A DNA stretch of 64,000 bases from the NCBI RefSeq assembly GCF_000379725.1, contig NZ_KB903629.1, positions 17,995-81,994 of the forward strand. The letters run 5' to 3'. Position 1 is the first letter of the stretch; each line of letters opens with the position of its first letter. Under the pieces are notes generated by a model that was not told the DNA's origin, did not search any database, and worked only from the letters and a program-made list of their open reading frames with translations. The DNA comes from Cytophaga aurantiaca DSM 3654 (GTDB taxonomy: Bacteria; Bacteroidota; Bacteroidia; Cytophagales; Cytophagaceae). Below are positions 27,182 through 35,014 of this stretch, piece by piece. Position numbers and translations under genes: made by a program.

Positions 27182-28312
27182 ATGAATGAAGAAAGTTTAA
27201 GCCTTGCTAATAAAGCACTTGCATTCCAAATAGAAGAAAATCGAAAGCGGGCAACGGAATTAATCATCGCGAATAAAGAATTAATTTTTCAAAACGAAGA
27301 AAAAGAAAAACGTGCAGCTGAATTGGTCATCGCCAATAATGAACTTGCCTTTCAAAATACAGAAAAAGAAAAAAGAGCGGCTGAATTAATCATCGCAAAT
27401 AAAGAACTGATTTTTCAAAATGAAGAGAAAGAAAAACGCGCAGCTGAATTAGTAATCGCCAATAAGGAACTTGCCTTTCAAAATATCGAAAAAGAAAACA
27501 GGGCAGCCGAACTTATCATTGCAAATAAAGAACTGGTTTTTCAAAATGGAGAGAAAGAAAAACGCGCAGCTGAATTGATAGCTGCCAATAAAGAATTGGA
27601 ATCCTTTACATTTATATCCAGTCATGATCTGCAGGAACCCTTACGAAAAATGCGCATTTTTAGTAGCCGTATTTTAGAAAGTGAGTATCAGAATTTATCC
27701 GAATCCGGAAGAAATTATTTTGAACGGATGCAAAAATCGGCCCTGCACATGCAAATGCTCATCAATGATTTGCTTGCTTATTCCAGAACAACTATTGCTG
27801 AAAGAACTTTTGAACACGAAGATTTAAATAAAATTGTTGAAGAAGTTAAAGCAGTATATAAAGAGGAAATTGAATTAAAATCTGCTGTAATAGAATATAA
27901 AAATCTATTAAAAGTTGATGTTATCCCCTTTCAATTCAAACAATTATTGCAGAATCTAATAGCCAATGCACTAAAATTTTCAAAACCAGATGTAGCTCCG
28001 CATATTGTAATTTCTTCTACTATTTTCATTCCGAATAAAAAAACGCATGCGAATTTAATCGAAGGGAAAAAATATTCTCACATTTCAGTAAGCGATAATG
28101 GTATTGGGTTTGAACCTCATTATAAAAATAGAATCTTTGAAATATTTCAACGATTGAATGATAAACATTTATATAAAGGTACTGGTATAGGACTTACCAT
28201 TGTAAAAAAAATAGTCGAAAATCACGGGGGTGTTATTACGGCAACCAGTGAATTGAATAAAGGAGCAACATTTGACATTTACATACCTGTTCGAGATACA
28301 ATAACTACCTAA
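27182..28312 (+). CDS. Soluble histidine kinase with 21-residue coiled-coil repeats
   Basis: A 376-aa sensor kinase without membrane segment or recognised input domain. Residues 10-135 are six tandem copies of a 21-residue Glu/Lys/Ala-rich unit (consensus NKELxFQNEEKEKRAAELIIA in part), almost certainly a continuous coiled coil. A HisKA domain follows with the phospho-acceptor His148 (ISSHDLQEPLRKM). An HATPase domain carries the N box (LIANALKFSK), G1 (DNGIGFE) and G2 (GTGIGLTIVKKIVENHGG). No receiver domain or response regulator gene is adjacent, so it is an orphan kinase. The repeat may act as a signalling helix to a partner. Confidence 0.88.
   Translation: MNEESLSLANKALAFQIEENRKRATELIIANKELIFQNEEKEKRAAELVIANNELAFQNTEKEKRAAELIIANKELIFQNEEKEKRAAELVIANKELAFQNIEKENRAAELIIANKELVFQNGEKEKRAAELIAANKELESFTFISSHDLQEPLRKMRIFSSRILESEYQNLSESGRNYFERMQKSALHMQMLINDLLAYSRTTIAERTFEHEDLNKIVEEVKAVYKEEIELKSAVIEYKNLLKVDVIPFQFKQLLQNLIANALKFSKPDVAPHIVISSTIFIPNKKTHANLIEGKKYSHISVSDNGIGFEPHYKNRIFEIFQRLNDKHLYKGTGIGLTIVKKIVENHGGVITATSELNKGATFDIYIPVRDTITT
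27209..27586 (+). repeat. Six in-frame 63-bp tandem repeats
   Basis: Six units of 63 bp encode the 21-residue repeats of the histidine kinase (residues 10-30, 31-51, 52-72, 73-93, 94-114, 115-135). The first unit is the most divergent. Units alternate between two sub-types (ELIFQNEEKE / ELAFQNxEKE), suggesting expansion by duplication of 126-bp pairs. Confidence 0.9.
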
Positions 28313-28433
28313 TAGCTAAACTAATAAGCATAGTATATGTTATATTTTTCAATACTATGTTTTTGAGTATTCGTCAGAACTGAGTATCTTCATTCCACTT
28401 TACCCCAAAGATTTATTTAAGCCAGATTATCTG

Positions 28434-30116
28434 ATGAAGAAAAAACAAATTGTACAGGAGTCACCTATTACGAATAGTCATGTACACATTTCATACCCTA
28501 TATCCATTCTTATTGTAGTCGGAATATTTTTATACATTAAATCCTTAGGGTTTGGCTTAACGCAACTCGACGACAGTATTTTCATTAAAGATTTTAATGA
28601 GCTGTTTTCGGATATTAAAAATTTAGGCCATTTATTTTTCAGAGGTGTATTCTTTGAAAAAACCGATTCGTATTATCGTCCACTGTTGATGGTATCGTTC
28701 ATGTTCAATAAACTTGTAACCGGAAATTTATACGGATACCACGTTACCAATTTATTTTTTCATTTAAGTTCCTGTGTATTGTTATACTTCTTCTTCCTTC
28801 AACTAAAACTGCGCAGTGATGTCAGTTTTTTGCTGACACTTTTATTTACGGTACATCCCGTATTGTCTCAAGCCGTTGTCTGGATCCCGGGACGAAATGA
28901 TTCGATGCTTACTACATTTGCGCTGGCAAGTTTTTTATGTTTGCTGAAATACGTTGAAACAAAAAAATGGTACCAGCTGCTGCTTCATTTTGTATTTCTA
29001 TCCATGGCATTATTTACGAAAGAGTCGGGTATTATATTGCCGGCACTTGCTTTTGGTTATTTATTTCTCCTTACCAAAACTGAACTGAAAACATATCTTT
29101 TATTTATCGCCGGCTGGATTGTGATCGGAGTTACGTGGTTGTATATGCGCAGCATTTCAATCGAACCATTGATCAAACCAACTGCTTCAGAATATAGTGA
29201 AGGCTTTATCAACAGATTACCATTGCTAATTCATTATTTAGGAAAATCTTTTTTACCATTCAATCTATCTGTATTCCCGATGCAGGCAGACACAACGATC
29301 TATCTGGGATTAGCAGCTATAGTACTTCTTGCTGTTGCGCTTTTTTTAAATAAAGAATCTGATAAAAAATTATTGTTGTTTGGTTTTGGATGGTTTGTAT
29401 TGTTTTTACTTCCAGCTTTTTTTGTTCCGAAGGAAATCAATGAACAGGCCTTTGAACATCGCTTGTATCTTCCGATCATCGGCTTATTCATTGTATTAAG
29501 TCAAACAATTCCTTATTCAGAAAAATATATCGTCAATCAAAAAATAACTTTCTGGATCACCATTTTAATTGCAGCCGTTTTTGTTTTGATCAATTACGGA
29601 CATCAGCAAAAATTTAAAAATGAAATAACGTTTTGGGAAAATGCTGCGATCGACAGCCCATCGTCCAGCTATGCGCACAAATTATTAGGTGTAAAGTATT
29701 TCAATAAAAGCAAATTTGAAGAGTCGAGAGTAGAAATTCAGAAAGCTTTAGAGATAGACTCTACAGAGCGTTATGCAAGTTTATATTATGCAAAATATCT
29801 GCAGACAAAAAATCCGAAAGATCCCAAAATAGAATATTACTTATTACGGGAAGAACAATACAATCCGGGATTTTTAGACAATCTGTTTGAATTGGCTAAA
29901 GTGAATTTTGAAAAAGGAGATAAAGTACTTGCTCAGAAATACCTGGAAGAATGCGTTCGTGTGTCTCCTACTTTCATGATGGCAAAAAACAATCTGCTTA
30001 TTTTGCTTATGGAAACCGGCCAAAAACAGGCGGCACTTGACAAGATTGCTCAATGGAAAAAAGACAAAACAGGTGTTCCGAAAGAAATGGAACAACAAAT
30101 AAATAAAATGCCGTAA
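28434..30116 (+). CDS. GT39-like multi-pass membrane protein with TPR domain
   Basis: A 560-aa protein. The first about 390 residues form around ten transmembrane helices. The first external loop carries an acidic pair in LTQLDDSIFI, and further loops read YYRPLLMVSFMFNK, GYHVTNLFFHLSS and HPVLSQAVVWIPGRND. This pattern is shared by dolichol/undecaprenyl-phosphate-sugar dependent glycosyltransferases and the TMTC proteins. The last 170 residues are tetratricopeptide-type helices (AHKLLGVKYFNKSKFEESRVE, FELAKVNFEKGDKVLAQKYL in parts). It probably transfers a sugar to envelope proteins or glycans on the periplasmic side. Substrate is unknown. Monocistronic. Confidence 0.72.
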   Translation: MKKKQIVQESPITNSHVHISYPISILIVVGIFLYIKSLGFGLTQLDDSIFIKDFNELFSDIKNLGHLFFRGVFFEKTDSYYRPLLMVSFMFNKLVTGNLYGYHVTNLFFHLSSCVLLYFFFLQLKLRSDVSFLLTLLFTVHPVLSQAVVWIPGRNDSMLTTFALASFLCLLKYVETKKWYQLLLHFVFLSMALFTKESGIILPALAFGYLFLLTKTELKTYLLFIAGWIVIGVTWLYMRSISIEPLIKPTASEYSEGFINRLPLLIHYLGKSFLPFNLSVFPMQADTTIYLGLAAIVLLAVALFLNKESDKKLLLFGFGWFVLFLLPAFFVPKEINEQAFEHRLYLPIIGLFIVLSQTIPYSEKYIVNQKITFWITILIAAVFVLINYGHQQKFKNEITFWENAAIDSPSSSYAHKLLGVKYFNKSKFEESRVEIQKALEIDSTERYASLYYAKYLQTKNPKDPKIEYYLLREEQYNPGFLDNLFELAKVNFEKGDKVLAQKYLEECVRVSPTFMMAKNNLLILLMETGQKQAALDKIAQWKKDKTGVPKEMEQQINKMP

Positions 30117-30311
30117 GAATTTTTGATGTATCCTGATAAATGCCATCATTATGAAGATCTGTATGGATATAATGAAAAACATTCTTGACCCCATCGGGGG
30201 CATAAATAATTTCAGAATAATTTATACAGATTGACTTCCATAATTTCATAAAGACTCTTTAAATAATAATAGTATTTATAAAGGTACATCTAAATATTTT
30301 TAACCAAGATC

Positions 30312-30866
30312 TTATAAGGAACGGATCACTTTACATGGATTTCCTGCAGCAAAAACATTTGCCGGAATATCTTTGATAACAATACTGCCTGCGCCAATAG
30401 TAGTATTCTCGCCGATTGTAACTCCCTGGCAAACGATCACATTGCCTGCAAGCCATACATTATCTTTAATGGTAATCGGACTGGCAAGTTCCGGTCCTTT
30501 TATGCGTTCGGATGCAATGATTGGATGATAGGCTGCATACATACTCACATTCGGACCGATGAAAACATTGTTGCCCAATATAATTTCTGCACAATCCAAT
30601 ATCGTGCAATTGTAATTAATGAAAACATTATTGCCAAGTGTAATATGTTTGCCATAGTCGCAAAAAAATGGCGGCTGTATGTCAATATTTTCTCCCGTTG
30701 TACCAAGCAACGATTTTAAGATCAATCCGCGTTCCAATATCTGTTCATTTAAGGTTTGATTGTATTCCATGAACAAGGCTCTTGCTTTATTTCTCATACC
30801 GACTAAAACAGGATCATTCGCCATGTATAATTCTCCGGAAAGCATTTTTTGCAGCTCTGTTCTCAT
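30312..30866 (-). CDS. Sugar O-acetyltransferase (maltose/galactoside type)
   Basis: A 184-aa hexapeptide-repeat acetyltransferase. The N-terminal MLSGELYMANDPVLVGMRNK, the QPPFFCDYGKHITLGNNVFI core, INYNCTILDCAEIILGNNV, the catalytic His in MYAAYHP, and VWLAGNVIVCQGVTIGENT / GAGSIVIKDIPANVFAAGNP match the Maa/LacA family. These enzymes move an acetyl group from acetyl-CoA to a sugar 6-OH in the cytosol, as trimers with a left-handed beta-helix. It stands alone. Confidence 0.93.
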   Translation of the reverse strand: MRTELQKMLSGELYMANDPVLVGMRNKARALFMEYNQTLNEQILERGLILKSLLGTTGENIDIQPPFFCDYGKHITLGNNVFINYNCTILDCAEIILGNNVFIGPNVSMYAAYHPIIASERIKGPELASPITIKDNVWLAGNVIVCQGVTIGENTTIGAGSIVIKDIPANVFAAGNPCKVIRSL

Positions 30867-31049
30867 GATTTACTTTGTTGATATATTATACACCTTTCAA
30901 CTATAATATACGAATCGTACAATTGAAAAAACCTTTTTGATTCCTATTTACTAAAAATCCTATATGGCATATAGAATAAATTGTAAAATTTTATTTTAGT
31001 GATTGCTTACCACCAATAATTTTATATTATACTCATAATCAATTATTAA

Positions 31050-31083
31050 AAATAAAAAAAACAGTCCCGATAGCTATCGGGAC
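31050..31083 (-). terminator. Terminator of the ECF/His-rich operon
   Basis: On the minus strand a perfect 20-base palindrome (gtcccgatagctatcgggac) is followed by TG and a run of eight T. It ends the transcription unit that starts with the sigma factor at 32653. Confidence 0.8.
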
Positions 31084-31133
31084 CATTTACTTAAACTACA
31101 AACAAATCTGTTGCATTGCTTTTAGAAACGTTG

Positions 31134-31760
31134 TCAAAATCTTTTCGGCGGAGTTGAGCAGCACGATTTCTGTCCATCTTTACCACCATGAACGTGTTCA
31201 CATTGGTCGTCGTCTCCCCTACCTTTTCCGGCAAATCCGGGACCACGATGCCCCATAACATTCGCCAGTTTTTCTTTCAGAATTACTTTTTGCGAATCTG
31301 TGCAGATGGTATACATTTTATTAAAATGATCAAAGGTTTCCTTTTGAATGGTCATTTCCAATGAACCTATTTTTTGAATCGTCGCGTCTATTTCAACATC
31401 GGTTTTTCCTAAACTTTGCACCATAGATTTTTTAAGCACCTGCATGCTGTCAAAATTCACTTTCAGTTTTTCGAAATGTTCTTTACGCAAAGCCTCAAAA
31501 TTTTTCTGCTGCTCTTCATTTAAATTTAATTCTCTGGATAAGAAATCTTCTCCTTGTCCATGATGCCCGCGACCATGTTTGCCTTCCGGATATCCTTTGT
31601 CGTGGCCGTGTCCGCCCCGATGACACATTTCTCCTCTATGACATTCCATGTGTTTATCTCTTCCACACATAGAACACCAGATAGCGCCGATGGTTGCAAT
31701 ATTGATCAATACCAATATAAGCACAGCCCACGCCCATTTATTTTTTAATAGCTCTTTCAT
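31134..31760 (-). CDS. His-rich Spy/CnrX-like periplasmic sensor
   Basis: A 208-aa protein with one N-terminal membrane helix (about 8-28, WAVLILVLINIATIGAIW). A His/Cys-rich stretch (MECHRGEMCHRGGHGHDKG) and a helical Spy/CpxP/CnrX-like domain follow, with LNLNEEQQKNFEALRKEHFE, a long helix hairpin and MYTICTDSQKVILKEKLA. The tail is again rich in His and Cys (QCEHVHGG, SCCSTP). The many putative metal ligands suggest binding of Cu, Zn or Ni in the periplasm. It follows an ECF sigma and a short membrane protein, an order like that of heavy-metal CnrYXH/Nrs-type systems. A metal response is inferred, not shown. Confidence 0.72.
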   Translation of the reverse strand: MKELLKNKWAWAVLILVLINIATIGAIWCSMCGRDKHMECHRGEMCHRGGHGHDKGYPEGKHGRGHHGQGEDFLSRELNLNEEQQKNFEALRKEHFEKLKVNFDSMQVLKKSMVQSLGKTDVEIDATIQKIGSLEMTIQKETFDHFNKMYTICTDSQKVILKEKLANVMGHRGPGFAGKGRGDDDQCEHVHGGKDGQKSCCSTPPKRF

Positions 31761-31764
31761 AAAA

Positions 31765-32091
31765 TTATTTGTTTAAGGTATAATAAGATGCTGTTTCAAC
31801 AAAACCATATGCTTCTGCAAATTCAGTTTCTGAAGATATTTGTATTGTTGTATGTGAGTTCGCACTTACATCGTTTGATGTTGATTGGTTCAGCACATTC
31901 AAGGAAAGAATGTTGATGCATGTAAACGCCACCAAACATGCTGCAGCTGCGTATGCAAAAACAGTATAATCCTTTTTCTTTATAGGCTGCTGATTAAACC
32001 ATTTATCCAGTACACGTCCCTCAAAGCCTTCAGGCAAAGGCTCACGACGTTTATACTCAACACTGTTCAATAAATTATCTAATGGATCCAT
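31765..32091 (-). CDS. Small single-pass membrane protein, candidate anti-sigma factor
   Basis: A 108-aa protein with a cytosolic N-terminus of about 40 residues (LLNSVEYKRREPLPEGFEGRV in part), one membrane helix (TVFAYAAAACLVAFTCINIL) and a short periplasmic tail. The start overlaps the end of the ECF sigma gene by 17 bp, and the next gene begins 4 bp downstream, so expression is coupled. Size, topology and position are those expected of a minimal anti-sigma factor, but no zinc-binding HxxxCxxC is present. Confidence 0.65.
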   Translation of the reverse strand: MDPLDNLLNSVEYKRREPLPEGFEGRVLDKWFNQQPIKKKDYTVFAYAAAACLVAFTCINILSLNVLNQSTSNDVSANSHTTIQISSETEFAEAYGFVETASYYTLNK

Positions 32092-32653
32092 AAGACAAAG
32101 TTGTTAAATATTCTCTTAATTGTTTTTTTGCTCTGCTCATTAAAGAGTCTACCGCCGAAGCGCTAATCTCCAACGTGGTGGCAATTTCTTTATAACTCAT
32201 ATCTTCAAATTGATACAATACAAATACTGTTTTTTGTCGTTCAGGCAATTTATCAATTGCGGAAAAAAGAATTTCTGCTTCTTCCTGTTGTTCCAATTGA
32301 ATGCCCGGATGATTAACTTCAATTGCAACAATTTTCTCTTCCCCTTCTTCATTAAAGAAATTAGAAAAAACAGACAAACTTGCTTTTCGTTTTTTTGCAC
32401 GAAGTGCATCCAGCGATTTATTAACGGTAATTCTATAGATCCAGGTTTTTAAACTGCACGAACCATCAAAGGATTCAATGCTCTGGAAGATCTTCATAAA
32501 TACATCCTGTGCAACTTCTTCTGCTTCTTCTTTATTCTGAAGAATATTCAATGCAATGTTATATATGCGCGAAGCAAATACGCCAACGAATTCAGCATAC
32601 GATTTTCGATCGCTGCTTTTTAATCCCGCAATATATTCTGCATCTATTTTCAA
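32075..32653 (-). CDS. ECF-type RNA polymerase sigma factor
   Basis: A 192-aa sigma-70 family factor with region 2 (IYNIALNILQNKEEAEEVAQ then DVFMKIFQSIESF, FDGSCSLKTWIYRITVNKSL) and region 4 (LPERQKTVFVLYQFEDMSYK, EIATTLEISASAVDSLMSRA). Regions 1.1 and 3 are absent, as is normal for ECF factors. It is the first gene of a three-gene operon with a small membrane protein and a His-rich Spy-like protein. It lies just 15 bp downstream of a methyltransferase gene that ends at 32669 on the same strand, so read-through from the latter is possible. Confidence 0.92.
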   Translation of the reverse strand: MKIDAEYIAGLKSSDRKSYAEFVGVFASRIYNIALNILQNKEEAEEVAQDVFMKIFQSIESFDGSCSLKTWIYRITVNKSLDALRAKKRKASLSVFSNFFNEEGEEKIVAIEVNHPGIQLEQQEEAEILFSAIDKLPERQKTVFVLYQFEDMSYKEIATTLEISASAVDSLMSRAKKQLREYLTTLSYGSIR

Positions 32654-32668
32654 TTTCCTGATCTCTAT

Positions 32669-33283
32669 TTATGAGTTGTCTTTTTTACATATAATATAAA
32701 AGAACGGATGATTTTCATTAATCTCCAGTACCTCACAAAGTCCCATTTGACCAAATTCTTTCAGTATAGACTCATGATCGTAGAAATACATTTTTGCGCC
32801 TTCAAATAATTCATAACGATCTTCTTCAATAAATTTGCCCTTCCCATAGGTAGGAGCAGTTTTTGATATTGCAGTGAAAATCATATATCCATTCTTCTTT
32901 AACTGATTATAACAATCATGTATCAGTTTTTCTCTTTCGTTACTATCTAACAAATGAATCAACGCGTAACAAAAGATTCCATCATATTTGTACGGATCAA
33001 ACGGCATCTCTGTAACAGAACCATGATATATAGGAATCTTTGCGCCATACTGTCTTTCAGCCATACCTATAGCAGTCTTTGAAATTTCAATTCCTGTTAC
33101 AGCTATTCCATTATCTATAAATACTTTTGCATTCCTTCCATAACCAATTCCGGGAATAAGAATGTTTTTTACAGAATGTCTGACAAAAAAATCCATCGCA
33201 AGTATTGCGCAATTAGCAGGTTGAAAACCCCACATCTCCTTCTTCTCAATAAAATTCGCTTCCCAAAACTCTGTTGATACCAT
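32669..33283 (-). CDS. SAM-dependent methyltransferase, TehB-like
   Basis: A 204-aa class I methyltransferase. Motif I is ILIPGIGYGRNAKVF, motif II VTGIEISKTAIGMAE, and the post-I region YHGSVTEMPFDPYKYDGIFC. The later strands include NGYMIFTAISKTAPTYGKG. It is similar to thiopurine/tellurite-resistance-type methyltransferases. It lies upstream of the ECF sigma operon on the same strand with only 15 bp between. Substrate unknown. Confidence 0.82.
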   Translation of the reverse strand: MVSTEFWEANFIEKKEMWGFQPANCAILAMDFFVRHSVKNILIPGIGYGRNAKVFIDNGIAVTGIEISKTAIGMAERQYGAKIPIYHGSVTEMPFDPYKYDGIFCYALIHLLDSNEREKLIHDCYNQLKKNGYMIFTAISKTAPTYGKGKFIEEDRYELFEGAKMYFYDHESILKEFGQMGLCEVLEINENHPFFYIICKKDNS

Positions 33284-33495
33284 TATCTTATTTTTTGAAT
33301 CCTTTAATTTGGTTCTAAATCTGGTTTATATCTATTAGACGTATAGAAATTCAAAAACCTTCGCTGAAAATTACCTTTTTTCGAAAATAATTTAAAAGTT
33401 AAATATACCCTGATAGATCCTATTTGTTTTTACTCTCACCAATCCACTCCTCAACTCGCTGTTGTGGTTGGGTTAAATAATATAAACCCCATTTA
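33284..33495. other. Intergenic region between methyltransferase and efflux operon
   Basis: About 210 bases upstream of the methyltransferase and downstream of the efflux operon terminator. AT-rich; no gene or clear element seen. It presumably holds the methyltransferase promoter. Confidence 0.4.
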
Positions 33496-33533
33496 CGAAA
33501 AAAGGTCGTCACGCTAAATAACGTAACGACCTT
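33496..33533 (-). terminator. Terminator of the RND efflux operon
   Basis: On the minus strand, stem aaggtcgttacg / cgtgacgacctt (one G-U) with an eight-base loop, followed by TTTTTT. It begins 27 bases beyond the outer-membrane factor stop codon. Confidence 0.8.
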
Positions 33534-33559
33534 CCTATTTTATAAACTGAAGTTACTTA

Positions 33560-35008
33560 TCAATTCCATCCGCCGCCAAGTGCCCGGTATATATTTACTA
33601 CCGCAGTAAATTGTTTTTTCTTGATCTCGATCAACTGAAGTTTTGATTGAAGCGTTGCCGAACGTGTAACAATTACTTCCAGATAAGTTGCACGGCCTGT
33701 CAGGAACAATTCAGATGCTGTTTCAATTGAGGTAGTCAGTACTTTTACTTCCTGATCTTTTAAATCATAGATCTGACTTAAATTATTAATGTACACCATC
33801 TGATTGTAGACTTCAACATAGCCATTCAGAATATGTTTTTGATATTGATACATCGCCTCTACCTGTTCTGCTTTAGCCGTTCTGAATTGTGCTTTGATCG
33901 CGCTCTGATTGATCAATGGTGTAACCAATCCACCAAATGCGTTGTATGCAAGTGATGTCGGAGAAAAAATATAATTCGAATTAAATGAATTTAACCCAAG
34001 TGTTGCGGTAATACTGAACGCCGGATAGAAGGCTGCCTTAGCCGAAAGTACATTGGCTTTACTTGCTTTCAACTCCAGTTCTGCTTTTTTAATATCCGGT
34101 CTGTTGCTTAACAATTGAGAAGGTATACCCACCTGAACCTGTGTAGGCAAATCATTTGTGAAGCTTGTTGTATCAATTGCTATGGGCTGCGGATATCTCC
34201 CTAATAAATAATTCAAATGATTTTCAGACTGAACAATTTTTTGACTCAATTCCAATCTCAATATTTTAGACTGTAACAATTGTGCCTGAAATTGATTTAC
34301 TGCCAATTCATTTGCCCGGCCTGCTTGCTTTTGTACAATAACAAGTTCAAGCTGATCCTGCTGCAGCTCGATCGTTTCATCTATGATCTGTATCTCACTA
34401 TCCAATGCAAGTAATTCATAATAGGTTGTAGCTACTTCTGTAATCAGATTTGTAACAACCCAATTCTTACCTTCAACACTTGCCAGGTAATGCGCTGTTG
34501 CCGCTTTGCGTTTGTTTCTGAGTTTTCCCCAAACATCTACTTCCCATGAACTTTGTAATCCTAAATAATATTCAGGAACAACACCATCTGGTACTTTTTG
34601 ATCGGAAGTAATATTCTGCGATAAGTTGGTATCAAAATTACCAACGCCGGTCATGGTATGGTCTCCGAACTTTTCACCACCAACTGTAACTGCAGCATTC
34701 ACCTTTGGTGCGGATAAACCTTTTGCATATTTAACCTGCGCACGCGAAGCATTTATTTTTTGGTACGCGATCAATACATCTAAATTATTAACCAAGGCTG
34801 TATCAATCAAGCTTACCAATACCGGATCGGTAAAATATTGCTTCCAGTTTATTTTAGCAATATTCGTTGAGTCGGTATTATTAATATATGTTTTAGGTAA
34901 GGCCTTTAAAGATACTTCCGGGCTTGACTTTGGTGCTGCACAATGCACAAACAGTAATGCAGCCAGTCCCCAATAAATGCTTTTATATTTTTTAAAATAC
35001 TGTATCAT
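33560..35008 (-). CDS. Outer membrane efflux factor (TolC/NodT-like)
   Basis: A 482-aa outer-membrane channel of the TolC/OprM family. The signal region ends in FVHCAAP, suggesting lipid attachment, as is common in NodT-type proteins. Two repeated helical hairpins are visible: TNLITEVATTYYELLALDSEI... in the first half and NRPDIKKAELELKASKANV... in the second. The family signature LLSNRPDI and a LGGGWN C-terminal end are typical. It is the third gene of the efflux operon, 6 bp downstream of the RND pump, and completes a tripartite exporter. Confidence 0.93.
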   Translation of the reverse strand: MIQYFKKYKSIYWGLAALLFVHCAAPKSSPEVSLKALPKTYINNTDSTNIAKINWKQYFTDPVLVSLIDTALVNNLDVLIAYQKINASRAQVKYAKGLSAPKVNAAVTVGGEKFGDHTMTGVGNFDTNLSQNITSDQKVPDGVVPEYYLGLQSSWEVDVWGKLRNKRKAATAHYLASVEGKNWVVTNLITEVATTYYELLALDSEIQIIDETIELQQDQLELVIVQKQAGRANELAVNQFQAQLLQSKILRLELSQKIVQSENHLNYLLGRYPQPIAIDTTSFTNDLPTQVQVGIPSQLLSNRPDIKKAELELKASKANVLSAKAAFYPAFSITATLGLNSFNSNYIFSPTSLAYNAFGGLVTPLINQSAIKAQFRTAKAEQVEAMYQYQKHILNGYVEVYNQMVYINNLSQIYDLKDQEVKVLTTSIETASELFLTGRATYLEVIVTRSATLQSKLQLIEIKKKQFTAVVNIYRALGGGWN

Positions 35009-35014
35009 CTGCTT

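Noticed and set aside
27209..27586. Regular 63-bp repeats as a CRISPR array
   Set aside because: Units are contiguous, in frame and coding, with no unique spacers.
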